From: Prado023 sp036375875
GTDB taxonomy: Bacteria; Actinomycetota; Actinomycetes; S36-B12; CAIYMF01
Assembly (NCBI GenBank): GCA_036375875.1
Contig: DASVBK010000213.1
Span: forward strand, 1 to 29,099
Length of the DNA stretch: 29,099 nt
Direction of reading: 5' to 3'
The first letter of the stretch is position 1. Each line of letters starts with the position of its first letter. The translations under genes were made by a program, and so were the position numbers. Shown one piece after another: positions 16,815-24,764 of the stretch. The notes under the pieces are model-generated. The model had not been told where the DNA came from. It did not search any database and saw only the letters and a program-made list of their open reading frames with translations.

Positions 16815-17342
16815 ATGGCAGGCTACGGGACCGTGGACGAACCGAGCCGCACCCAGCAGCAGGCCGACGAGCACCGCAACGTCGCGCGCGTGCGGGCCGC
16901 CGGTGAGGCGCTGGGCCTGCCGATGGACATCGCTCGCTTCCCCGAGGGCACGCGGACGGCGCAGGAGGCCGCTGACGCGATCGGCTGCCCGGTCGGTGCG
17001 ATCGTGAAGAGCCTGATCTTCACCGTCGACGACGAGGTGGTGCTGGCCCTGGTGAGTGGGGCCAACCAGTTGGACGAGGCCAAGCTCGCGGCAGCGGCCG
17101 GGGGAGCGCGCTGCGGCCGGGCGAACGCCGACCAGGTCCGCGCCGCCACCGGCTACCCGATCGGCGGGGTGCCGCCCATCGGCCTGGTGACCCCGGTGCG
17201 GGAGTTCCTCGACGAGGACCTGCTGGCACACGACGTGGTCTGGGCCGCGGCCGGCACGTGGCACGACGTGTTCCCGATCGACCCGCGGCGCCTCGCGGAG
17301 GTGTCGGGCGGCTGGGTCGGCTCGCTGCGGCGTGCCGGCTGA
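16815..17342 (+). CDS. YbaK/EbsC-family aminoacyl-tRNA deacylase
   Basis: YbaK-type proteins remove wrongly attached amino acids (classically Cys from tRNA-Pro) in trans. The 175-residue protein shows the family pattern: RTAQEAADAIGCPVGAIVKSLIF with the conserved Lys, a middle LVSGANQLDEAKLA, then ATGYPIGGVPPIGL, which is the GxxxGGxxPxG signature, and a C-terminal VWAAAGTWHDVFPI. This C-terminal part is close to the broad 'YbaK/EbsC' group rather than strictly YbaK, so substrate specificity is open. The ATG at 16815 has no strong ribosome-binding site, and GTG 16833 is an alternative. It stands 66 nt after the Fe-S oxidoreductase gene and converges on an MFS gene 24 bp away. Confidence 0.87.
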   Translation: MAGYGTVDEPSRTQQQADEHRNVARVRAAGEALGLPMDIARFPEGTRTAQEAADAIGCPVGAIVKSLIFTVDDEVVLALVSGANQLDEAKLAAAAGGARCGRANADQVRAATGYPIGGVPPIGLVTPVREFLDEDLLAHDVVWAAAGTWHDVFPIDPRRLAEVSGGWVGSLRRAG

Positions 17343-17366
17343 TCGGCTCCTGCCCAGCTCCGCTGC

Positions 17367-18629
17367 TCAGTCCAGGGCGCCCAGCGGTTGCGCAGGCGCG
17401 TCGGTCGGACGCTGATGGTCCAGGCCCCGCAGGCTCGGCAGCGTGGCGACCAGCAGCGACGTCACGGCCAGCAGCCCGCCGATGACGGCGTACACGGCCT
17501 GCACGCCCCACTGCTCCACCGCGACGCCCGCGAGCAGCAGGCCGACCGGCGGTGCGGCGTAGAACAGCGCGGTCTGCACCCCGTACACCCGGCCCTGCAC
17601 CTGCGCGGGCACCCGCGTCTGCACCAACGAGTTCAGCAGGGGGTTCATCGGCCCCCACCCGAGGCCCAGCAGGAACCCGGCGGTCACGAACACGGGCAGC
17701 GGCGGCAGGAACGCCATGGGGATGATCGCCACCGTCACCGAGACCATGACCAGCACCGCGATCCGGTGCCGCGTGAGCCGGCCTGCCAGCCAGCCGTAGG
17801 CGAACGAGCCCAGCATCCCGCCGGCTGCCAGCGCCATGAGCGTGATCCCGTAGGCGCCGGGCTGGTCGAGGCTCTCGAAGTGCACGGGCATGAGCACGGC
17901 CTCGGTCGGCATGTAGACCATGGCCAGCACGCAGATCGCGAGGGTCAGCACGCGCAGTGGCCGGTCGTGCCAGAGGATCCGGGCACCACGCAGCAGTGAC
18001 CCCCAGAACGGCTCATGGTCCTCACCGGCCTCGTGCCGGGCCGCGAGGCCCTGCTCGTCGACGCGGATCGCAGCCACGGCCATGGCAGCGAGCGCGAAGG
18101 CGGCCGCGGTGACCCAGAACGTGCTGATCGCGCCGATCGTCGCGATGCCCATCGCGCCCAGCGCGGGACCAAGCACCCACCCTGCGGCGAAGACTCCCTC
18201 GTGCACCCCGTTGATGCGGTCCACGTAGAAGCGGCCGGCGTTCGCCACGTCGGGGATGAGGGCCTTGCGCGCGGTGTAGCCGGCCGGGTCGAAGACCGCC
18301 CCGAGCACGGCGAGGGCGGCGATCATGCCCAGGGTCAGGGATCCGGCCCGGTCCACCAACGGGAACAGGCTCACCGAGATCGCCGAGAGCACGTCGGAGG
18401 CGATGGAGACCCGACGTCGGCCCAGTCGATCCACGAGCGCGCCGACGAAGGGCGCGACGAGGATGCCGGGCAGTCCGGCCACGGCCGCCACGAGGCCGGC
18501 CGAGGCGGCCGAGCCGGTGGTCTGGAGGACCAGCCAGGGCACGAGCACCGCCACCGTGGCGTTCGCCACGCCCCCCACCAGGTTCGCCAGCTGCAGCAGC
18601 AGCACCGGGGCGCGGCGGCGGGCTGGCAT
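17367..18629 (-). CDS. MFS transporter (EntS/MFS_3-like exporter)
   Basis: This is a 420-residue, 12-helix major facilitator protein. It shows motif A as GALVDRLGRRRV between helices 2 and 3, and a related GWLAGRLTRHRI between helices 8 and 9. The ANATVAVLVPWLVLQTTGSAASAG opening and the DPAGYTARKALIPDVA stretch after helix 4 match the MFS_3 group (enterobactin and macrolide exporters). The substrate cannot be told from sequence. The ATG at 18629 has GGAG 8 nt upstream. The frame extends to 18731, but the extra residues are Pro/Arg-rich and precede the natural start. A TACGCT -10-like box lies at plus-strand 18664-18669 reading leftwards. No regulator gene is adjacent. Confidence 0.85.
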   Translation of the reverse strand: MPARRRAPVLLLQLANLVGGVANATVAVLVPWLVLQTTGSAASAGLVAAVAGLPGILVAPFVGALVDRLGRRRVSIASDVLSAISVSLFPLVDRAGSLTLGMIAALAVLGAVFDPAGYTARKALIPDVANAGRFYVDRINGVHEGVFAAGWVLGPALGAMGIATIGAISTFWVTAAAFALAAMAVAAIRVDEQGLAARHEAGEDHEPFWGSLLRGARILWHDRPLRVLTLAICVLAMVYMPTEAVLMPVHFESLDQPGAYGITLMALAAGGMLGSFAYGWLAGRLTRHRIAVLVMVSVTVAIIPMAFLPPLPVFVTAGFLLGLGWGPMNPLLNSLVQTRVPAQVQGRVYGVQTALFYAAPPVGLLLAGVAVEQWGVQAVYAVIGGLLAVTSLLVATLPSLRGLDHQRPTDAPAQPLGALD

Positions 18630-18705
18630 CGGGGAGCTCCTGGCTGGTGGCGGGCGGGCGGCCAGCGTACGGGCGGGGACGCGGCGCAGCCCAGCGGTCT
18701 GCGGT

Positions 18706-18717
18706 GGGTCCGGACCC
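18706..18717 (-). terminator. 12-bp palindrome downstream of the GT-C-like gene
   Basis: GGGTCC is followed directly by GGACCC, 30 nt past the stop of the minus-strand membrane protein gene. It is a weak terminator or operator candidate in the 118-bp gap before the MFS gene. Confidence 0.2.
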
Positions 18718-18747
18718 TGCGTGGCCGGCACTGCCTGGGGAAGCGGC

Positions 18748-20499
18748 TCAGAGGCCGGGGTCGCCGCCGTCCTCGCCCCGGGTGCCGGTCCCTGCCCCAG
18801 CCGCCGGAGCGCCGCTGCGCGGCCACACGGCTGCGGGGCCGAGGCGGTACAGGATCAGGTTGTCGTCGCTCGAGCGGAACTCCTCGATCCAGCCCGCCTG
18901 CGGGAAGGCGCCGAACAGGGCCTGGGCGTCGCGCCCCGCCCGCCGGCAGTGCCAGCAGGTGCGGTCCCGGGGGCTGTAGACGACGACGGCGTCGCCGGGC
19001 CTCGGGTAGGCCTTCCAGGTGGCGGGATCGGTGCGGCCGAGTCGGTTGATCGCCCGGAAGTCGTCGGCGCGCCAGCGGATGTCGCCGAAGGGGCCGGCTT
19101 GGTAGATCGGCAGGATGCGGTTGGTGCCCCAGTCGGCCCATACCGTGCTGTCGGGCAGGCCGCCGGACGCGGCCAGGTGGGTCCGCAGCTGGGCCATCGC
19201 GTCGCCGCCGTTGGGTGCGAAGCCCGGATACGTGGTGGCGAACTGGGCCGAGGGCACGAGGATCCCCAGCACGAGGGCGCCACTGGCCAGCATCGCCCCG
19301 GTGCGCAGCCACCCCCGCGTGGCCCGCACGGCCAGCACGAGCACGCAGGCCGCCGTGAGCAGCAGGGGCACGATGAACGACAGCCAGTAGCGCGCCACAT
19401 CGAGGCGCACCGAGGGATGGGCCGGATCCAGCGGGCCGCCCTGCGCCCAGAGCAGCAGCAGCGTGAGGGTCCCCCAGGCCCAGATGGTGCCCACCTGGCG
19501 GCGCAGCACGAAGCCCCCGAGGAGCCCCACGAGCAGCGCGACGAGCAGCGCCGGCCCCCCGGAGACGTCCCAGATCGAGCGTGGCAGCACCGTGGCGTAC
19601 CACCAGCGCGACTGGCCCACGTAGCCGGCGTCGGAGAGCACCTCGGAGCTGGCGATGTCCGCCCCGAGGATGTACCGGAACTTCAGCAGGGGGTCGCCGT
19701 AGACCCAGGCGCAGAGCAGGATGTCCAGGACGAGCCAGCCGAGGGCGGGCGGGGCGAACCACGCCAGGGTGCCCAGTGGCCGCCCGATCCGCCAGAGGAT
19801 CCAGCCGATGACCGGCCAGGCGAAGACTGCCGTCTCGCGCACCTCGAAGCTCCACCCCGTGACGAAGCCGGTGGCCACCAGCAGCAGGGGTACGCGCCAC
19901 CCCCACCGCACGCCGCCTGCGTCCGTTGCTCCTGACCACTCGGCTGCTGCGGCCGCATCCCTGGCCAGTGTGGCCAGCAGGATCGCCAGGCCCACCAGCG
20001 TGGTCGCGGCCAGGTCGGTGTAGCCGCGCGTGAGGTTCACGAACACCAACGGGGTTGCCAGGGCCAGGACCGCACCGAGCAGCCCCGCGAGCCGCTCGAC
20101 GAGGCGGGTGCCCAGCAGGAACAGCACGGCGGCCAGCACGCCGGTGCACAGCAGGGGCACGGCGTAGTAGGTCGCCGTGGCATCGCCCCACAGCCGCGCG
20201 AAGGGGATGATCGGCAGCAGGTAGCCCCACCGCGACAGCCCTTCCGGTCGCCAGCTGCCGTCCGGGAAGGCCAGGGCGCCCTGCACGTAGTGCCACGGGT
20301 CGGTGGGCACGATCGCGGATCGGTAGACCAGCGCGACGGCCATGGCGGCCAGGCCGAGCAGGGCCGCGAGCAGCACGTCGACCCGGCCCAGGGCCCCTGC
20401 GCCGTCAGCCCGCAGCGGGGATCGTCGCTGGGTCTGCGCGGAGTGGTGCTCGCCTGCCTGGTCGCCGGGTGCGGCACGCGTGAGCATGGCGGTCCTCAT
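18748..20499 (-). CDS. Integral membrane protein, GT-C/PMT-like glycosyltransferase
   Basis: The 583-residue protein has about ten or more predicted membrane helices from residue 35 to about 430 and a soluble C-terminal domain of about 140 residues that would face outside. A first extracytoplasmic loop with VPTDPWHYVQGALAFPDGSW and a later FEVRETAVFAWP fit the acidic-residue loops of the GT-C superfamily (dolichyl-phosphate-mannose mannosyltransferase-like, PMT_2), which use polyprenyl-phosphate sugars. This is a fold-level assignment. The C-terminal domain contains a CWHC pair (DRTCWHCRRAGRD) that could form a disulfide. The ATG at 20499 overlaps the stop of the upstream GT2 gene (ATGA), so they are coupled. 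The frame is open to 21270, but that part is the shadow of the GT2 gene. Confidence 0.75.
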   Translation of the reverse strand: MRTAMLTRAAPGDQAGEHHSAQTQRRSPLRADGAGALGRVDVLLAALLGLAAMAVALVYRSAIVPTDPWHYVQGALAFPDGSWRPEGLSRWGYLLPIIPFARLWGDATATYYAVPLLCTGVLAAVLFLLGTRLVERLAGLLGAVLALATPLVFVNLTRGYTDLAATTLVGLAILLATLARDAAAAAEWSGATDAGGVRWGWRVPLLLVATGFVTGWSFEVRETAVFAWPVIGWILWRIGRPLGTLAWFAPPALGWLVLDILLCAWVYGDPLLKFRYILGADIASSEVLSDAGYVGQSRWWYATVLPRSIWDVSGGPALLVALLVGLLGGFVLRRQVGTIWAWGTLTLLLLWAQGGPLDPAHPSVRLDVARYWLSFIVPLLLTAACVLVLAVRATRGWLRTGAMLASGALVLGILVPSAQFATTYPGFAPNGGDAMAQLRTHLAASGGLPDSTVWADWGTNRILPIYQAGPFGDIRWRADDFRAINRLGRTDPATWKAYPRPGDAVVVYSPRDRTCWHCRRAGRDAQALFGAFPQAGWIEEFRSSDDNLILYRLGPAAVWPRSGAPAAGAGTGTRGEDGGDPGL

Positions 20500-21671
20500 G
20501 CCGTCGCCGGGTGGGACAGCGCAGCACGAGCGGGCGCGGGAGTCGCTCCCTGCGCCCCGCCATGGGCCAGGGGCGGGCCCGGCTGGCGAGGCGACGCGGC
20601 GCCAGTTCCGGTCCGGGCTCGCGCGGCGACGGCTCTGCGGCGGTCCCCCGGCGCCGTGGCGGGGCCGCTGATCCGGCGCAACGCCCAGCGCCAGTAGGAG
20701 GCAAGGCCGCGGCTCACGATCCCCGGGACCGCCGGTCCCAGGCCGGGGGGTGGGTCGAGCGGGCCGCGCAGGCGGGGGGCGAGCTCGGCGTCGTCGACCA
20801 CCCGGGCCGCCTGGATGGCCCTGCGCCGCGCGGCGAGCTCGCGGCGGTGGGCGACCAGCCATCGCCAGCCGGCCACCTTGTCCGCGGCCCAGCCGTCGCG
20901 CAGCGCGACCACCAGCACCCCGAGCTCGACGGCCAGGGCCGGGGCGGCGACGAGGCGCTGGGTCCGGGACTCGGGCAGCAGCAGCAGGTTCATCAGGCGG
21001 TTGCGCTCGAGCAGGTAGTGCTTCGCGGCGTTGCGGCCGAACTCGTAGTGGTGCAGCACCACGGCCGCCGGCTCGTGCACGACGCGGTACCCCGCCTGCC
21101 AGGTGCGCAGCGACAGGTCGACGTCCTCGCAGTACGCGAAGTAGGCGGGGTCGAACCCGCCCAACTGGTCCCACAGGGCCCGGCGGACGGCGAAGGCCAC
21201 GCCGCTCATCGAGGCCACCTCGGTGAGCTCCTGGTGCTCCGCGGCCCGCGCCCCGAGGCTGCCCGCCCACGAGAACATCAGGAAGTGCACCGGGTTGCCC
21301 ACGGAGTTCACGCGATCGGGGTCATCGGCCAGCCGGATGCCACCGTTGGCCAGCCCGATGGACCGGTCAGCCACCCGATGGACCAGGGCAGCCAGCGCAC
21401 CCGGCTGCACCACGGCGTCGGAGTTCACGAACACGAGCACGTCACCGGAGGCGTGGGCGGCGGCGTGGTTGCACCCGCCGGCGTACCCCAGGTTCGCGCC
21501 GGGGCGCAGCACGCGAACGCCCGGCAGTCCGGCGACCTCTGCGATGCGCTCGGGGGCTGCCTCGTTGTCGACGACCAGCACCTCGCGCGGGGCGGCGGCG
21601 AGCAGGGCCCGCACGCAGGCGGCCAGATGCGGCTCGCCGCCGTGCGCGAGGACGATCGCGGAGGCCTGCAC
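20496..21671 (-). CDS. Glycosyltransferase family 2 (rhamnosyltransferase-like)
   Basis: This is a 391-residue GT-A fold enzyme. It begins at once with the first strand ASAIVLAHG, has VLVVDNEA, the GANLGYAGGCN segment typical of WbbL-like rhamnosyltransferases, the metal-binding equivalent VNSDAV, and the acceptor-side AYCEDVDLSLRTWQAGYRV with the conserved ED. The C-terminal tail after about residue 330 is Ala/Arg/Pro-rich and looks disordered. GTG 21671 is chosen because it places the start four residues before the first strand; a TTG at 21710 would add 13 residues. The gene is coupled to the GT-C-like gene downstream and divergent from the DUF4012 gene. The sugar is unknown. Confidence 0.88.
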   Translation of the reverse strand: MQASAIVLAHGGEPHLAACVRALLAAAPREVLVVDNEAAPERIAEVAGLPGVRVLRPGANLGYAGGCNHAAAHASGDVLVFVNSDAVVQPGALAALVHRVADRSIGLANGGIRLADDPDRVNSVGNPVHFLMFSWAGSLGARAAEHQELTEVASMSGVAFAVRRALWDQLGGFDPAYFAYCEDVDLSLRTWQAGYRVVHEPAAVVLHHYEFGRNAAKHYLLERNRLMNLLLLPESRTQRLVAAPALAVELGVLVVALRDGWAADKVAGWRWLVAHRRELAARRRAIQAARVVDDAELAPRLRGPLDPPPGLGPAVPGIVSRGLASYWRWALRRISGPATAPGDRRRAVAARARTGTGAASPRQPGPPLAHGGAQGATPAPARAALSHPATA

Positions 21672-21784
21672 CCGGCCACGATAACGGCGCTCCGGCTGCT
21701 TCGGGGCCAACCCGGCCGTCCGTGCCCGGCGGTACCATGCGGCTCCGGCCTGCCCGGCCGACCTGAGCAGGGGTGGGGGTGGCG

Positions 21785-23626
21785 ATGCGCTGGCGCGGCT
21801 GGCTCGGACTGCTCCTGCTCGCGCCGCTGGTGATCCTGGCGATCGGCATGCAGCTGGCGCTGCTCGTGGGGGTGGTCGGCGTCGCCCAGGTCGGCCTCGC
21901 AGCCGTGACCCGCCAGTCGGCGGACCTGGACCGGGGTGTTCGGACGCTCCAGGCGGCCACGCGTGTGCTCGACGTGGCCTGGTCCGCCCCCACCACGACG
22001 CTGTTGCGCTGGAACCCGCTGACCCTGGGCGCTGTGGACGACCTCGCCGCTTCGGTGCGCGCCCTGGCCGTGGCGTCCGACACCCTGACGCCGCTGGCGG
22101 AGATCGCGGCGGCCGCAGGGGGCTTCGACGGGCAGCCCCCCATGGTGAGCGGGGCGACGATCGACACGGCCCGCATCGCGGATCTCAGCGACCCGGTGGC
22201 GGCCCTGCACAGCGACCTCGCCCGCACCCGAGACGCCGTGGCGGCGATCCCCGGCACCGGCCTGCTCGGGGTGCCGGTGGGCGCCGTGGCGACCTCGGTG
22301 GGGGCCACGCTGGGCGACCTCACCACGCTGGCCGCGGCGGCCCAGGTCGCGTGGCCGGACCTGCCCGCGGCCCTGGGCGCCGAGGAACCGCGTCGTTACC
22401 TGGTCTGCGCGCTCAACGACGCCGAGACCTTCGGGTCCGGCGGGGCGCCGCTGTCGGCGCTGGTCGTGCAGGCGGTCCGCGGCACGATCTCGGTGCCGAT
22501 CTCCGGGCAGCTGGAGTCCAAGCTCTCCCCAGACAACCCACCGATCCGCTGGAAGCACGCCGGCCAGGAGCCGTGGTACCGGCCCGGGAAGCGCTACCCG
22601 TTCGTGAACTCCAACTTCCATCCCGACTTCCGCACGGCCTCCGTGGACATGGAACGCGCCTGGGCTGCGCTCGGGTACCCCGAGGTGGAGGGCGTCATCA
22701 CGATCGACGTCACGGCGCTGGCCCAGATCCTCGACTGGACGGGCTCGGTGGACGGCGGAGGCTACGGCGAGGTCAGCGGCAGCACCCTCGTGCGGACCCT
22801 GCTCGTCGACGCGTACCGGGAGTTCAACTCGCCCGAGGGCGTCCTGGAGCGGCATGCCCGCAACGACGCGCTCATCGATGCCTTGGGCAGGCACGTGCTG
22901 CATCCGCTGAACCTGCTGCCGGCGATGCGTGGCGCCATGGATGCGGTGCCGCCACGGCACATCCAGGCTTCGTTCCTCGACCGGAACCTGCAGGCCGCGG
23001 TGGTGCAGGTGGGGGCGACCGGCGCCCTGAGCGAGGGGCCGGGTGACCTGCTCGGCGTGTTCTCGCAGAGCGGGCCGAACAAGCTCAGCGTGTTCCAGGA
23101 ACGATCCATCCGCCAGGAGGTGCGCCTGAGGGCCGACGGTGGGGCGGACGTGCGTCGCACGGTGACCTTCACCAACGCGGTGCCGGCGGACGTCACCGGT
23201 GACCCGAGCACCTACCGCGGGTACACCGCGCTGCTCGCCCGGCTGCGCGTCGCCCACCGGGTGCCACTCGAGGCGACCGGCCTGCGGATCTCCACTGGCA
23301 CCGCGATCCCGCTGGTGCCCCCCGGGCGGGAAGGGCCCTATCCGGATGGCAGGGGAGGGCAGGTACTGTGGCAGGGCCATGACACTCCACCGGCCGCGTC
23401 CACGACTGCGGAGCTGCGCTACAGCCTGCCGCCGGGAACGTTCCGCGCCGGCCGATACGAGGTGTCGGCGGATCCTCAGGCGTTGCCACGCCGAGTCCAG
23501 TTGGAGGTTCGCGTGACACCGCCGTCAGGCCTGGCACTCTCGTCCACCGGTGGGTGGCGGCGGGACGGTGACGCGTTGGTCTGGTCGGGCGCATTGGACC
23601 AGCGCATGAGACTCGTGATCGGCTAG
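21785..23626 (+). CDS. DUF4012 domain protein
   Basis: The 613-residue protein has one N-terminal membrane anchor (WLGLLLLAPLVILAIGMQLALLVGV), then an extracytoplasmic helical stretch of about 180 residues. The DUF4012 domain follows, recognisable from RRYLVCALNDAETFGSGG, then NSNFHPDFRTASVDMERAW and VEGVITIDVTALAQILDWTG. The C-terminal part (from about 440) is beta-rich. DUF4012 proteins are frequent in actinobacterial surface-polysaccharide loci, but their activity is not known to me. The ATG at 21785 is preferred, with GGGGTGG upstream; GTG 21773 is the alternative. The next gene starts 4 nt after the stop, so the two form an operon. Confidence 0.8.
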   Translation: MRWRGWLGLLLLAPLVILAIGMQLALLVGVVGVAQVGLAAVTRQSADLDRGVRTLQAATRVLDVAWSAPTTTLLRWNPLTLGAVDDLAASVRALAVASDTLTPLAEIAAAAGGFDGQPPMVSGATIDTARIADLSDPVAALHSDLARTRDAVAAIPGTGLLGVPVGAVATSVGATLGDLTTLAAAAQVAWPDLPAALGAEEPRRYLVCALNDAETFGSGGAPLSALVVQAVRGTISVPISGQLESKLSPDNPPIRWKHAGQEPWYRPGKRYPFVNSNFHPDFRTASVDMERAWAALGYPEVEGVITIDVTALAQILDWTGSVDGGGYGEVSGSTLVRTLLVDAYREFNSPEGVLERHARNDALIDALGRHVLHPLNLLPAMRGAMDAVPPRHIQASFLDRNLQAAVVQVGATGALSEGPGDLLGVFSQSGPNKLSVFQERSIRQEVRLRADGGADVRRTVTFTNAVPADVTGDPSTYRGYTALLARLRVAHRVPLEATGLRISTGTAIPLVPPGREGPYPDGRGGQVLWQGHDTPPAASTTAELRYSLPPGTFRAGRYEVSADPQALPRRVQLEVRVTPPSGLALSSTGGWRRDGDALVWSGALDQRMRLVIG

Positions 23627-23630
23627 CACG

Positions 23631-24764
23631 ATGCGCATCGCGATGCTCGGGACGCGTGGGGTGCCTGCCCAGTACGGAGGCTTCGAGACCGCGGTTCAGG
23701 AGGTCGGCAAGCGGTTGGTGTGGGCCGGTCATGACGTTGTCGTCTACTGCCGGAACCGGGGGCAGACCCATACCCGCTACCTGGGTATGGACCTGGTGAA
23801 CCTGCCAGCGGTGCGCACGCGCTCAGCCGAGACGCTGTCCCATACGGGGTTGTCGGTCATGCACGCGCTGGCGTGGTCTCGACCGGACGTGGCCATCCTC
23901 TTCAACGCGGCCAACGCGCCCTACCTGCCGCTCCTCCACGCGGCGGACATCCCAGTCGCCATCCATGTCGATGGCCTGGAGTGGCGTCGGGCGAAGTGGG
24001 GCGAGCGGGGCGCCGCCTACTACCACTGGGCGGAGGCGCGCAGCGCGCGCTGGTCGGACGCCGTGATCGCAGACTCCCGGCAGATCGCCGCACACGTGCG
24101 ACGGACGCACGGCATCGAGGCCACCTTCCTGGCCTACGGAGCACCGATCATCCATCCACCCTCGACTCGGCTTGAGGAGGTGGGACTGGAGAGTGGGCGG
24201 TATCACCTCATGGTCGCGCGCTTCGAGCCGGAGAACCACGTGCGGGAGATCGTCGAGGGATACGTTGCCTCGGCCTGTCGTTGGCCGCTCGTGGTCGTGG
24301 GCGATGCTCCGTACTCCGACCGGTACCGCGCTGAGGTGTATGCGGCGGCTGGGGGGAATCCGCGAGTTCGATTCCTGGGCAGCATCTGGGACCAGGGCCT
24401 CCTGGACACCCTGTACGGCCACGCCCTGACCTACCTGCACGGTCACAGCGTGGGCGGCACCAACCCCTCCCTGCTGCGCGCCATGGGAGCCGGTGCCCCC
24501 GTTGGGGCCTGGGACGTGGTGTTCAACAGGGAGGTGGTGGGAGGAGCTGGAGCATGGTTCAGCGACGCGTGCGGCGTGGCCGAGACGTGCCTGACCGCCG
24601 AGATGCACCCGCAAGAGACGTTGGCCAGGGGACTCGCGGGTCAACGCGATGTCTCGGTTCGCTATCGCTGGGACGATGTGGCGGCCGGTTACGAGGCACT
24701 CGCGGACGACCTCGTCAGTAAGCGCCTCTCCCGGTCACGACCGCCTTCGCGGTCTTCACGATGA
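23631..24764 (+). CDS. Glycosyltransferase family 4 with DUF1972 N-terminus
   Basis: This is a 377-residue GT-B enzyme. It starts with MLGTRGVPAQYGGFET, the signature of the DUF1972 group of rhamnosyl/glucosyltransferases acting in capsule and O-antigen synthesis. Further marks are HVDGLEWRRAKWG, VIADSRQI, the RFEPENHV donor-site segment, and HGHSVGGTNPSLLRAMGAGAPVGAWD, whose Glu-equivalent position of the EX7E motif is replaced by Asn-Pro-Ser, as in this group. It follows the DUF4012 gene by 4 nt. Its last 50 bp overlap the 3' end of the opposing glycosylphosphotransferase gene. Third codon positions contain clearly more A and T than in the flanking genes. Confidence 0.88.
   Translation: MRIAMLGTRGVPAQYGGFETAVQEVGKRLVWAGHDVVVYCRNRGQTHTRYLGMDLVNLPAVRTRSAETLSHTGLSVMHALAWSRPDVAILFNAANAPYLPLLHAADIPVAIHVDGLEWRRAKWGERGAAYYHWAEARSARWSDAVIADSRQIAAHVRRTHGIEATFLAYGAPIIHPPSTRLEEVGLESGRYHLMVARFEPENHVREIVEGYVASACRWPLVVVGDAPYSDRYRAEVYAAAGGNPRVRFLGSIWDQGLLDTLYGHALTYLHGHSVGGTNPSLLRAMGAGAPVGAWDVVFNREVVGGAGAWFSDACGVAETCLTAEMHPQETLARGLAGQRDVSVRYRWDDVAAGYEALADDLVSKRLSRSRPPSRSSR

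Noticed and set aside
14409..17264. A 951-codon minus-strand open frame opposite the Fe-S oxidoreductase and YbaK genes
   Set aside because: Same artefact: no recognisable domain, and it crosses two well-supported genes and their promoter region.
20500..21270. N-terminal extension of the GT-C-like protein by 257 residues
   Set aside because: This part lies over the GT2 gene in another frame, and the ATG at 20499 with a 4-bp stop-start overlap is the natural start.
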